NCBI GenBank assembly: GCA_964569715.1
Contig: CAZMUD010000043.1
Location: forward strand, 1-9,447
Source: CAZMUD01 sp964569715
GTDB lineage: Bacteria > Chloroflexota > Dehalococcoidia > Dehalococcoidales > UBA2162
Direction: 5' to 3'
Length of the DNA: 9,447 nucleotides
Shown here: positions 1 through 6,407 of the stretch, piece after piece
Numbering within the stretch: position 1 is the stretch's first letter
How the letters are laid out: every line of letters begins with the position of its first letter
Program-made: the position numbers and the translations under genes
The notes under the pieces: model-generated
What the model was told of the DNA's origin: nothing
The model's input: the letters and a program-made list of their open reading frames with translations, nothing else
Databases searched by the model: none

Positions 1-592
1 TCTGGCTAAAGTCGTGCCCGAATTGCTCCTCAATAAGCCGGGGGAACATAGTGGCAAAAATACCTGTTGCTTCAATAGCCGGTCCCTTGGTAATGATTAT
101 TTTATCTCCGGCTCTCGTCATCCTGGGAGTAACATATTCACTCTTCTCACCGATGCCAACAACGGTAGCTCCACCCACCATGGGATAATGGCAATTTTCA
201 TATCTGGCAGTATGACCTGTTATAACGGAGATTCCAAGCCGCTCACATTCCCGGTGCATGGTAGCCCATACTATCTCCAGTTGTTTCTTGGTCATCTCCA
301 TAGGGAGATTCAAATCTATGGATAGAAACTTGGGCTTTAGTCCACAGGTCACGGCATCAGAAGTAAGAATGTGAATGGCAAACCAGGCAGCCCTCTCCCA
401 GCCATACTCAGGGACGATGAATACCGGGTCGGAGGTAAATGAGACTGCTTTGCCCCCAATTTCTACTATCCCTACATCTACACCATGCTGAGGCCCCACC
501 AATATATTGTCGCTCTTAGCCCCTAATCGTGGAAATATCAACTCGTTAAAGATTTCGGGGGAGATTTTTCCAATTTCAGGTATTTCACTCAT
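1..592 (-). CDS. AIR synthase-related / HypE-like protein, 3'-truncated by window edge
   Basis: 197 codons are visible from an ATG at 592, preceded by AAAGGA 9-14 nt upstream, and the frame stays open to the left edge. The protein belongs to the PurM/AIR-synthase superfamily (PurM, HypE, ThiL, SelD), whose members phosphorylate or activate a substrate with ATP. Visible superfamily features: GPQHGVD at residues 33-39, TSDP at 53-56, the helix with HILTSD at 74-79 (Asp79), ITGHTAR at 124-130 in the glycine-rich nucleotide-binding region, and GDKIIITKG at 162-170 opening the C-terminal domain. The sequence resembles the stand-alone HypE-like 'AIR synthase family' proteins of archaea and anaerobic bacteria rather than true HypE, whose C-terminal Cys tail would lie outside the window. 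It lies 118 nt downstream of selD on the same strand, so co-transcription is likely. The substrate is unknown; a role in selenium or sulfur activation is only an inference from its neighbour. Confidence 0.85.
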   Translation of the reverse strand, partial: MSEIPEIGKISPEIFNELIFPRLGAKSDNILVGPQHGVDVGIVEIGGKAVSFTSDPVFIVPEYGWERAAWFAIHILTSDAVTCGLKPKFLSIDLNLPMEMTKKQLEIVWATMHRECERLGISVITGHTARYENCHYPMVGGATVVGIGEKSEYVTPRMTRAGDKIIITKGPAIEATGIFATMFPRLIEEQFGHDFSQ

Positions 593-710
593 CTTTATAT
601 CCTTTCTCTTGTTTTATATCTCTTTGTAATATTGACGATGACTGGGTCGGCTCTTGCTCTCTTACTCATCACACCGGCGATTGATATCTGGATACTGGGG
701 ATATTGGCGC

Positions 711-1760
711 TTACTTGGCGGTAACCACTCCCCTTGGTTCGCTGACTGCCTCTCCAACGATAGTTGCCTCCTCCACACCTGCTTGCCGCAGCCTATCGAG
801 CAGCGGTTCTGCTTTCCTGGGAGACAGACAGATTAGTAATCCTCCGGAGGTTTGCGGGTCAAATAAGACATCTTGCATATGAGTAGGCACCTCACTGGCA
901 ATTTTTATGCAAGGAGAGTAAAACTCCCGGTTGCGGTGTAACCCGGCTGGGCACAATCCTTGCTTGGCAAACTCACCTGCTTCCGGGAAGAGTGGGATGG
1001 AAGCGATGTCTATGTTGATGCCTACCCGGCTGTTCTGAGCTAGCTGGACGGTGTGACCAAGAAAGCCAAAACCAGTAATATCAGTGCAGGCATGAACCCC
1101 TATTTCCTGCATCAGCACTGAGGCTTTATCATTCAAAGTTGCCATACACTTTACAACCTTGGCTACTGTCTTCTCATCAACCATTCCCGCTTTGACGGCA
1201 GTATTTATGATTCCGGTTCCCAGGGGCTTGGTAAGTATGAGTTTATCCCCCGCCTTGGCACCGGAATTGGTCACCAGGCGTTTGGGGTGCACAATACCGG
1301 TAACCGAAAGCCCATACTTAAGTTCGGCATCATCTATACTGTGTCCACCGACCAGCACCACCTTCGCCTCACCCATCTTATCTATGCCACCTCTGAGTAT
1401 ATCGTTTAAGACCGAAATATCTAGGGACTGTGCGGGAAAACAGACGATATTCATAGCTGTTAGTGGCTTACCGCCCATAGCATAGGCATCGCTCAAGGCA
1501 TTGGCAGCGGCAATCTGACCAAACATGTAGGGGTCATCGACTATGGGCGTGAAGTAATCGACTGTCTGAATGATAGCCAGTTCGTCCGTTAGTTTGTAGA
1601 CGCCAGCATCGTCCAAGTCTGCCATGCCTCGAATCACGTTCGGGTCGGATATCAAGGGCAAACCACATAAAGCTTTATCCAGGTCTCCCGGACCCAGCTT
1701 GGAAGCTCAACCAGCCCCACGAACACTCTGGGTGAGGCGGAGTTCTTTTCTCTTAGTCAT
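711..1760 (-). CDS. selD: Selenophosphate synthase SelD, Sec-containing (in-frame TGA at codon 18)
   Basis: Makes selenophosphate from selenide and ATP, the selenium donor for Sec-tRNA. The stop-free part begins only near 1661, but an ATG at 1760 with GGAGGAG eight to nine bases upstream opens a frame with one in-frame TGA (1707-1709) and gives 349 residues, the usual SelD length. The N-terminus reads LTQSVRGAGUASKLGPGDL, matching the E. coli active-site segment (Cys17/Lys20) with Sec18 and Lys21 here. Other family features are present: acidic residues Asp50/Asp51, the LSDAYAMGG stretch with Asp91, VGGHSIDD at about 137-144, and CTDITGFGFLGH with Asp230 near the C-terminal domain. The TGA is followed by a SECIS-like hairpin (separate entry), so reading as Sec is much more likely than a nonsense mutation. 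SelD therefore needs the SelA/SelB/tRNA-Sec encoded beside it, and its own product, for synthesis. It is divergent from selA and probably co-transcribed with the downstream HypE-like gene. Confidence 0.95.
1670..1709 (-). promoter_or_regulatory. Bacterial SECIS element in selD, with the Sec UGA at its 5' end
   Basis: On the selD mRNA the UGA (1709-1707) is followed by a two-part stem. The outer helix GAGCUU (starting inside the UGA) pairs with AAGCUU (1675-1670). After an internal loop, CUGGGUC pairs with GACCUGG with two G-U pairs. The apical loop is CGGGA. It opens 17 nt after the UGA and has a G at its second position. Known bacterial SECIS hairpins have an apical loop about 16-37 nt downstream with a G among the first two loop bases, so this fits. 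It would be bound by the SelB encoded in this window. Pairing was done by eye; no energy was calculated. Confidence 0.85.
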
Positions 1761-1779
1761 CTAACTCCTCCGTTACTGA

Positions 1780-1799
1780 AGTTGGGGATAACCCCAACT
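1780..1799 (-). promoter_or_regulatory. Leader hairpin in selD 5' UTR
   Basis: AGTTGGGG and CCCCAACT form an 8-bp perfect stem with a 4-nt loop (TTAT on the mRNA). It lies about 20 nt upstream of the selD start codon, just before the GGAGGAG ribosome site. If the promoter at 1809-1838 is used, this hairpin is at or almost at the 5' end of the mRNA, where such structures commonly protect transcripts or tune initiation. There is no poly-U run, so it is not an intrinsic terminator. Function is unproven. Confidence 0.4.
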
Positions 1800-1808
1800 C
1801 TATCTGGC

Positions 1809-1838
1809 ATTTTAGCATTCTCCACCTTAAAAAAGCAA
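1809..1838 (-). promoter_or_regulatory. Putative sigma-70 promoter of selD
   Basis: On the minus strand, TAAAAT (1814-1809, five of six consensus bases) follows a weak TTGCTT (1838-1833) with an 18-nt spacer. A transcript would start near 1802 and carry a leader of about 40 nt containing the hairpin at 1780-1799 and the Shine-Dalgarno. The -35 match is poor, so this is a candidate only. Confidence 0.4.
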
Positions 1839-1898
1839 AGCCACTCCTGCTTGTCAGACTTGGTAGCGGGATAGGTAAAGAGATTGTTTATTCTACCT

Positions 1899-2096
1899 CA
1901 CCCCCTTAATCCCCCTCTCCTTTAAAGGAGAGGGGGAAGAGATTCTAGAGGGGGATTGTGTCCCCTCTTTAAAATATCCCTTGTTTCAATCTTCAGTAGG
2001 GGGCGTCTAAGAGGGGCGGTAGCCCCTCTATTAGAATCTCCCCCTTCCCCTTATTAAGGGGAAGGGGGACAAAGGGGGATGGGGTTAATAAACACT
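1899..2096. repeat. Inverted pair of G/C-tract palindromic repeats between selD and selA
   Basis: This noncoding stretch holds two inverted copies of a repeat unit of roughly 70-85 nt. Copy A (about 1901-1970) has a perfect 26-bp palindrome at 1911-1936 (13-nt arms), then AGATTCTA and a second hairpin AGAGGGG/CCCCTCT at 1947-1968. Copy B, read on the opposite strand (about 2096-2009), has a palindrome at 2040-2068 (14-nt arms, 1-nt centre), then AGATTCTA and the hairpin AGAGGGGC/GCCCCTCT at 2010-2029. Order and spacing are the same in both copies, giving a head-to-head composite like a BIME or a small non-autonomous element. No transposase is present. Any frame across it is composition artefact. 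It could insulate or terminate the divergent transcripts. Confidence 0.75.
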
Positions 2097-2113
2097 CTAT
2101 AGATAGGATAGCT

Positions 2114-2141
2114 TTGAAGGCAGATTTAGATATGTTACAAT
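2114..2141 (+). promoter_or_regulatory. Putative selA(B) promoter
   Basis: TTGAAG (2114-2119, four of six) and TACAAT (2136-2141, five of six) are separated by 16 nt. Transcription would begin near 2148, only about 7 nt before the selA ATG. No Shine-Dalgarno sequence precedes that ATG, so the selAB message may be leaderless or nearly so. The site lies just right of the palindromic repeats. Confidence 0.5.
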
Positions 2142-2154
2142 AATCTCGATACTG

Positions 2155-3537
2155 ATGAATAGTGAATTTCGTCGCCTGCCTAGTGTGGATAGACTTATCT
2201 CTGAGAAACGGATTAAGCAGCTTGAGGGTATTTATCCGCAGGAGTTGCTGGTAAACCTGGTCAGACAGCATCTTGAGCGTGACCGCCTTTCCATCGCTGC
2301 TGGTAATCCATGTCCTTCTATTGATGAGATAGTAGAATCCATTTGTGCCCAACTGCGTGAGCTGGGGAATCCCAGCCTGCGCCCTGTTATTAATGCTACC
2401 GGGGTAATACTTCATACTAACCTGGGTCGTGCACCGCTTAGCCGGGAGGCGGCAGCGGCTATGGATACTGTCGCTAAGGGCTACTCCAATCTGGAGTTCA
2501 ACCTTGATAGCGGAACCAGGGGGTCTCGCCAGACTCATATCGAGCAGATTTTGTGCCAGCTAACCGGGGCTGAGGCAGCATTGGTGGTAAACAACAATGC
2601 CTCGGCGGTGCTACTGGGCCTTACCGCATTAGCCAAAAGAAAAGAGGTAATCGTCTCCCGGGGTCAGGCTGTAGAGATTGGTGACAGCTTTCGCATCCCC
2701 GATGTAATGCGCCAGAGTGGAGCGAAGCTGATTGAAGTAGGAACCACCAATTGCACCTATATTAGTGATTATGAACAGGCAATTAATCCCCGTACAGTAG
2801 CACTAATGCGGGTACATTCCAGTAATTTCCAAGTGGTAGGCTTTACCCATTCTGTCACTCTTGAGGAACTAGTAGCTCTCGGTCAGCAGTATGACCTTCC
2901 GATACTTGATGACCTGGGCAGTGGCTGTTTCCTGGACACAGCTACCTTTGGTCTTGCTCCAGAACCTATGGTGCAACAAAGCGTGGCTATCGGTGCCGGG
3001 CTGGTATTTTTCTCTGGAGATAAGCTGGTGGGTGGTCCTCAAGCCGGGATTATCGTGGGTAAGAAACAGCTTATCGGCAAGTTAAAGAAACACTCGCTGG
3101 CTCGAGCGGTGCGAATTGACAAGATAAGGCTGGCTGGTCTGGCAGCTACCTTGGTTCACTACTTAAAGGGCGAAGCCGTAAAGAAAATCCCGGTGTGGTC
3201 TATGCTCTCGGCACCGCTGGAGGAGATTGACCGGCGAGCCAGAATGTGGGCTGAGGCTCTTGGTGGCTTGGCTCAGGTGATAGAAGGGGAGAGCATGATA
3301 GGAGGCGGCAGCCTGCCGGGGAGCACCCTGCCGACAAGACTGGTGGCCATTGGTGGAGGGGGTAAGAGAAAAAGCCAAAGCACAGCACAAACTCTGGCTC
3401 GAAAGCTGCGAAGGAGTGGAAAATTCCCGATTATCGGTCGCATCAGTGGTGATGTTCTGCTCCTCGACCCACGCTCTGTTCTGCCCGAAGAGGACCAAAT
3501 TGTGCTTCCGGTGCTTCGGAATTTGGCTGCCATTTGA
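2155..3537 (+). CDS. selA: L-seryl-tRNA(Sec) selenium transferase SelA
   Basis: PLP enzyme that converts Ser-tRNA-Sec into Sec-tRNA-Sec using selenophosphate from SelD. It has 460 residues, against 463 in E. coli, and aligns throughout: an N-terminal tRNA-binding part (RRLPSVDRLI at 6-15), RPVINATGVILHTNLGRAPL at 76-95, VVNNNASAVLL at 144-154, VSRGQAVEIGDSFRIPDVM at 167-185, EVGTTN at 194-199, LDDLGSG at 251-257, and the PLP lysine in SGDKLVGGPQAGI, here Lys290. The start gives the expected N-terminus, but no ribosome site precedes it and the candidate promoter leaves almost no leader. The stop is 42 nt before selB, on the same strand with no terminator between, so selA-selB is an operon as in many bacteria. 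Nothing suggests truncation or frameshift. Confidence 0.97.
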   Translation: MNSEFRRLPSVDRLISEKRIKQLEGIYPQELLVNLVRQHLERDRLSIAAGNPCPSIDEIVESICAQLRELGNPSLRPVINATGVILHTNLGRAPLSREAAAAMDTVAKGYSNLEFNLDSGTRGSRQTHIEQILCQLTGAEAALVVNNNASAVLLGLTALAKRKEVIVSRGQAVEIGDSFRIPDVMRQSGAKLIEVGTTNCTYISDYEQAINPRTVALMRVHSSNFQVVGFTHSVTLEELVALGQQYDLPILDDLGSGCFLDTATFGLAPEPMVQQSVAIGAGLVFFSGDKLVGGPQAGIIVGKKQLIGKLKKHSLARAVRIDKIRLAGLAATLVHYLKGEAVKKIPVWSMLSAPLEEIDRRARMWAEALGGLAQVIEGESMIGGGSLPGSTLPTRLVAIGGGGKRKSQSTAQTLARKLRRSGKFPIIGRISGDVLLLDPRSVLPEEDQIVLPVLRNLAAI

Positions 3538-3579
3538 AAAACTTCTGAAGGAAGTTAACGCTGCCAAAGGGGGAATACG

Positions 3580-5430
3580 ATGTTTGTGCTGGGCACTGCC
3601 GGGCACATAGACCATGGTAAGTCAGTTCTGGTGCAAGCCCTGACCGGCATAGACCCCGACCGACTGCGTGAGGAAAAAGAGCGGGGTATGACTATTGACC
3701 TCGGCTTCGCCTGGCTAAAACTGCCTAGCGGACAAGAGGTGGGGATTGTTGATGTTCCCGGACACGAGAGATTCATTAAGAACATGCTGGCTGGAGTAGG
3801 TGGCATTGATTTAGCCCTGCTTATTGTTGCCGCCAACGAAGGAGTGATGCCACAGACTAGGGAACATCTGGCTATTCTGGACCTGCTCGGAATACAAAGA
3901 GGCATTGTAGTCATCACCAAGAAGGACCTGGTGGATGAGGAGTGGTTGGGCCTGGTCAGGATGGATATAGAGGAGCTAATCAGCCCCACCAGCTTGTCTC
4001 AGTCTCCTATCATTGCCGTTTCGGCGGTAACCGGGGAAGGTTTGCCTGAGCTGGTTTCGGCTATGGACGAGCTTCTAAGCTCTACCGAGCCGAGGAAGGA
4101 TACTGGCAGGCCAAGGCTGCCAATAGACCGGGTTTTCACCATCGCTGGCTCTGGTACTATAGTCACCGGAACCTTGATAGACAGCTCGCTCTCTCTGGGA
4201 CAGGAGGTAGAGATTGTCCCTCCCGGCTTAAAGTCGCGTATACGGGGGCTACAGACGCATAAAGCTCGCCTAAATACAGCCACTCCTGGGAGTAGAGTTG
4301 CTGCCAATCTGGTCGGTATTGCCACCTCCCAACTACAGCGCGGGGATGTGCTCACCAAGCCTGGTTGGCTGATACCGACTACTATGCTAAGTGTGCAGCT
4401 ACGCCTGCTTCCGTATCTCCGCCGTCCCTTGTCGCATAATACTACCGTTAGCTTTCATACCGGGGCTGCTGAGACGATGGCTAAAGTCCGTTTGCTGGAG
4501 AAGGAGAAACTTGAGCCGGGTGAGATTACCTGGGCGCAGCTAGAGCTGAGTAAGCCGGTGGCGCTGGTCCAGGGTGACCACTTTATTATCCGTTCGCCTA
4601 TGGAGACCCTGGGTGGCGGCAAGGTCGTTGATTCCCACGCCAGGCGCCTTCGCCGTTTTCGCCCTGACATCATTCAAAGCCTGAAAGTTAAGGAAGAAGG
4701 CACGGCTGAAGAAGTTATTATGGCGGTGCTGGAGACAAAGCAATCCCTGGAGCTACCAGCCCTCTTAGCTCGATGTAACCTGCCGACCAGTGAAGCCCGG
4801 TCAGCGGTAGAATCTCTCGTCCAGCAAGCTAGGGTAATAGAGATAGGTCAGGGGGAGCATTGCCTTCTATTGACTGCACCCGGCTGGGAGCGTTTGAGTA
4901 AACAAGCAACCTCCATACTCCAGGACTATCATCGGAGGTTCCCGACTCGTTCAGGTATGCCTAAAGTGGAACTGGGGAGCCGTCTAAAGCTGGGTAAGCA
5001 CTCCCCAGCGATTTGGCAAAGGCTTCTTGATGAGGGTGTTTTGAGTGAAGAGGGGTTGGCTGCTCGCCTTACTTTACATAAAATACAGCTTACCCAGGCC
5101 CAGCAGGCAAAGATTGATGCCTTTTTACAATCCTTGGTGAAAAATCCCTATGCCCCCTCTGGCGACCTCATCCCTGAGCCTGACTTGCTCAATTTGCTTG
5201 TTGAGCAGCAACAGGTGGTTAAAGTCAGTGACAGCGTGGTCTTTTCCGCTTCAGTCTATAACGGGATGGTAGAAAAAGTTACTTTCCATATAAAGGCTCA
5301 GGGTAAAGTGACCCTTGCCGAAGTCCGGGATTTATTCAACACCAGCCGCAAATATGCCCAGGCTTTCCTGGAGCATCTGGACGAAAAAAAGATAACCCGC
5401 CGTATCGGGGATGAGCGGGTGCTATACTGA
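3580..5430 (+). CDS. selB: Selenocysteine-specific elongation factor SelB
   Basis: GTPase that carries Sec-tRNA-Sec to the ribosome at UGA codons marked by a SECIS hairpin. It has 616 residues, close to the 614 of E. coli. The EF-Tu-like G domain shows the P-loop GTAGHIDHGKS (5-15), switch Thr38 in ERGMTID, DVPGHE (58-63) and TKKD (113-116, the NKxD position). Beta-barrel domains II-III follow (about 175-350; FTIAGSGTIVTGTL near 186-199). The C-terminal third is the winged-helix SECIS-binding region, ending with the typical SRKYAQAFLEHLDEKKITRR followed by GDER. ATG 3580 is preceded by AAAGGGGG with 6-nt spacing. The stop is TGA, and the frame stays open beyond it straight into the next gene (see findings). 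A degraded copy of the last codons recurs at 6226-6253. Confidence 0.97.
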   Translation: MFVLGTAGHIDHGKSVLVQALTGIDPDRLREEKERGMTIDLGFAWLKLPSGQEVGIVDVPGHERFIKNMLAGVGGIDLALLIVAANEGVMPQTREHLAILDLLGIQRGIVVITKKDLVDEEWLGLVRMDIEELISPTSLSQSPIIAVSAVTGEGLPELVSAMDELLSSTEPRKDTGRPRLPIDRVFTIAGSGTIVTGTLIDSSLSLGQEVEIVPPGLKSRIRGLQTHKARLNTATPGSRVAANLVGIATSQLQRGDVLTKPGWLIPTTMLSVQLRLLPYLRRPLSHNTTVSFHTGAAETMAKVRLLEKEKLEPGEITWAQLELSKPVALVQGDHFIIRSPMETLGGGKVVDSHARRLRRFRPDIIQSLKVKEEGTAEEVIMAVLETKQSLELPALLARCNLPTSEARSAVESLVQQARVIEIGQGEHCLLLTAPGWERLSKQATSILQDYHRRFPTRSGMPKVELGSRLKLGKHSPAIWQRLLDEGVLSEEGLAARLTLHKIQLTQAQQAKIDAFLQSLVKNPYAPSGDLIPEPDLLNLLVEQQQVVKVSDSVVFSASVYNGMVEKVTFHIKAQGKVTLAEVRDLFNTSRKYAQAFLEHLDEKKITRRIGDERVLY

Positions 5431-5478
5431 GTTGATGGGGCTTCCAAGATAGCTGAAGCATGGCAATGGAGGGGAAAT

Positions 5479-5706
5479 ATGCCAATAAGCAAAATATATA
5501 TAGGTGAAAATGTGAATCGACCCTTGCTCTATCTCTTGCTTTTGTTAATCTGGGGTGGTTCCGTAGTGGCTTCTAGATTCGATTGCTGGGGTGCCATAGT
5601 AGGCGGCGCCGCTATTGCAGTATTTGGTTGCTACCTCAACCAGCGCTCTATAAAGTGGGTGACAGAAGGCAAGAAAGGGAAAGGTCGTGTTTGTATCGAG
5701 GAATAG
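5479..5706 (+). CDS. Small two-helix membrane protein, unknown function
   Basis: 75 residues from an ATG with GGAGGGG seven bases upstream, so a real gene is likely. A short polar N-terminus (MPISKIYIGENVNR) precedes a hydrophobic segment at about 15-31 (LLYLLLLLIWGGSVVA) and a second at about 38-54 (GAIVGGAAIAVFGCYL). The tail is basic (RSIKWVTEGKKGKGR). By the positive-inside rule the C-terminal tail is probably cytoplasmic, giving a hairpin topology. Two Cys (residues 36 and 51) lie in or near the helices. I do not recognise a family. It sits 48 nt after selB in the same frame, and its stop overlaps the start region of the following redox-protein gene, so the three are probably one transcript. 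A membrane partner for that redox protein is a guess from position. Confidence 0.65.
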   Translation: MPISKIYIGENVNRPLLYLLLLLIWGGSVVASRFDCWGAIVGGAAIAVFGCYLNQRSIKWVTEGKKGKGRVCIEE

Positions 5707-6214
5707 AAAGGAGGAATCGGAAATAACAACCCAACATTCCAGAGAAGAAATTCTGAGCCAGCTTGACGAAAAGGCAAGAGAATACCTGAGAATTTCAGGC
5801 AACTGTGCGCAATCTTCTTTTAAGACACTGAGTGAACAGTTTGGATTAGGTGATGGCACAACCCTTAAGGCGCTCACACCGTTTCCCGGCATTGCTCTTA
5901 GGGGTGAGACCTGTGGCGCCGTAGTTGGCAGTCTTATGGCACTGGGGATAGTCTTTGGGCGCGACAGGCTAGATGACCAGGAGGGGTATCTCCGGTCGCT
6001 ACGCCCCTGCCGAGCATTCTGCCGCACCTTTGCCAAGGAATTTGGTGGTACTATGTGTGATGATGTCATCAGGTTGTTCTGTGGCAGGACTTATAACCTG
6101 GCAGACCCGGCCGAGGCGGAGGAATGGCGAAAGTCTGGCACTGCCGAGCATTGCCTTGATGTGGTGGCAACGGCTTGCCGCATAGCCGCCGAGCTAATAA
6201 TGGATAGGAAATAA
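5687..6214 (+). CDS. C_GCAxxG_C_C family putative redox protein
   Basis: A 175-residue Cys-rich protein (163 if the second start is used). It carries the family pattern: NCAQSSF (Cys40), GETCGAVVGSLMALGIVFG (Cys76, the CGAxxG motif), then Cys108, Cys112, Cys124, Cys132, Cys156 (EHC) and Cys164. Members of this family (DV_1555-like, about 140-160 residues) are inferred to bind a redox or metal centre and often sit near transporter or oxidoreductase genes; the reaction is unknown. Two starts compete. GTG 5687 has AAAGGG upstream and overlaps the previous gene by 20 nt. The better ribosome site, AAAGGAGG at 5707-5714, sits right after the previous stop and points 8 nt ahead to an ATA codon at 5723, where the family-like sequence begins. 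All Cys positions are ordinary Cys codons. Downstream of the TAA the same frame reads into a selB-end-like relic. Confidence 0.85.
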   Translation: MFVSRNRKEESEITTQHSREEILSQLDEKAREYLRISGNCAQSSFKTLSEQFGLGDGTTLKALTPFPGIALRGETCGAVVGSLMALGIVFGRDRLDDQEGYLRSLRPCRAFCRTFAKEFGGTMCDDVIRLFCGRTYNLADPAEAEEWRKSGTAEHCLDVVATACRIAAELIMDRK

Positions 6215-6225
6215 CAGGTTTGTGC

Positions 6226-6277
6226 TATCGGTGACGAGTGGGTGCTATACTAGGTCAGCACGCTTCGGGGATTCGTT
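6226..6277 (+). pseudogene. Decayed duplicate of the 3' end of selB
   Basis: The 25 nt at 6226-6250 match the last codons of selB (5404-5428) at 22 positions and would encode IGDEWVLY against IGDERVLY, again followed at once by a stop (TAG instead of TGA). Two of the three differences are synonymous third-position changes. Beyond the stop the similarity continues weakly to about 6277, with almost all early differences being transitions. The two copies are direct repeats flanking the 0.8-kb segment carrying the small membrane protein and the redox protein. The short length leaves some chance of coincidence. Confidence 0.55.
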
Positions 6278-6348
6278 GAGGCTCTATTCTGCTATCGTCA
6301 GGTGGTATAAGTGAAGTAGATAGGGGTATTGCTTCTCTAGTGTTGTGG

Positions 6349-6377
6349 TTGACACTGATATTTATTTTTCCTATAAT
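6349..6377 (+). promoter_or_regulatory. Full-consensus sigma-70 promoter
   Basis: TTGACA (6349-6354) and TATAAT (6372-6377) match the housekeeping consensus at all twelve bases with the ideal 17-nt spacer. Transcription should begin near 6384. It points to the small proline-tailed membrane protein. It is the best promoter match I found in the window. Confidence 0.8.
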
Positions 6378-6407
6378 TGTTCAGGTCTAGCTTTTCAGGA
6401 GAGTATC

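Noticed and set aside
14..325. 103-codon plus-strand open frame
   Set aside because: It is the antisense shadow of the AIR-synthase-like gene on the minus strand, which has a clear family sequence.
597..671. 24-codon frame (MSKRARADP...) on the minus strand between selD and the HypE-like gene
   Set aside because: No Shine-Dalgarno in front, very short, no recognisable features; its stop adjoining the next ATG is probably chance.
1707..1709. TGA in selD as a nonsense mutation or pseudogene mark
   Set aside because: It falls exactly on the catalytic Sec/Cys position, the rest of the gene is intact, a SECIS-like hairpin follows, and the whole Sec machinery is present.
1899..2096. CRISPR array or IS element
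   Set aside because: There are only two inverted units with no regular spacers, and no transposase or cas gene is present.
1993..2538. 181-codon open frame on the minus strand
   Set aside because: It runs antisense through the first part of selA and through the palindromic repeats; the protein is low-complexity and matches nothing.
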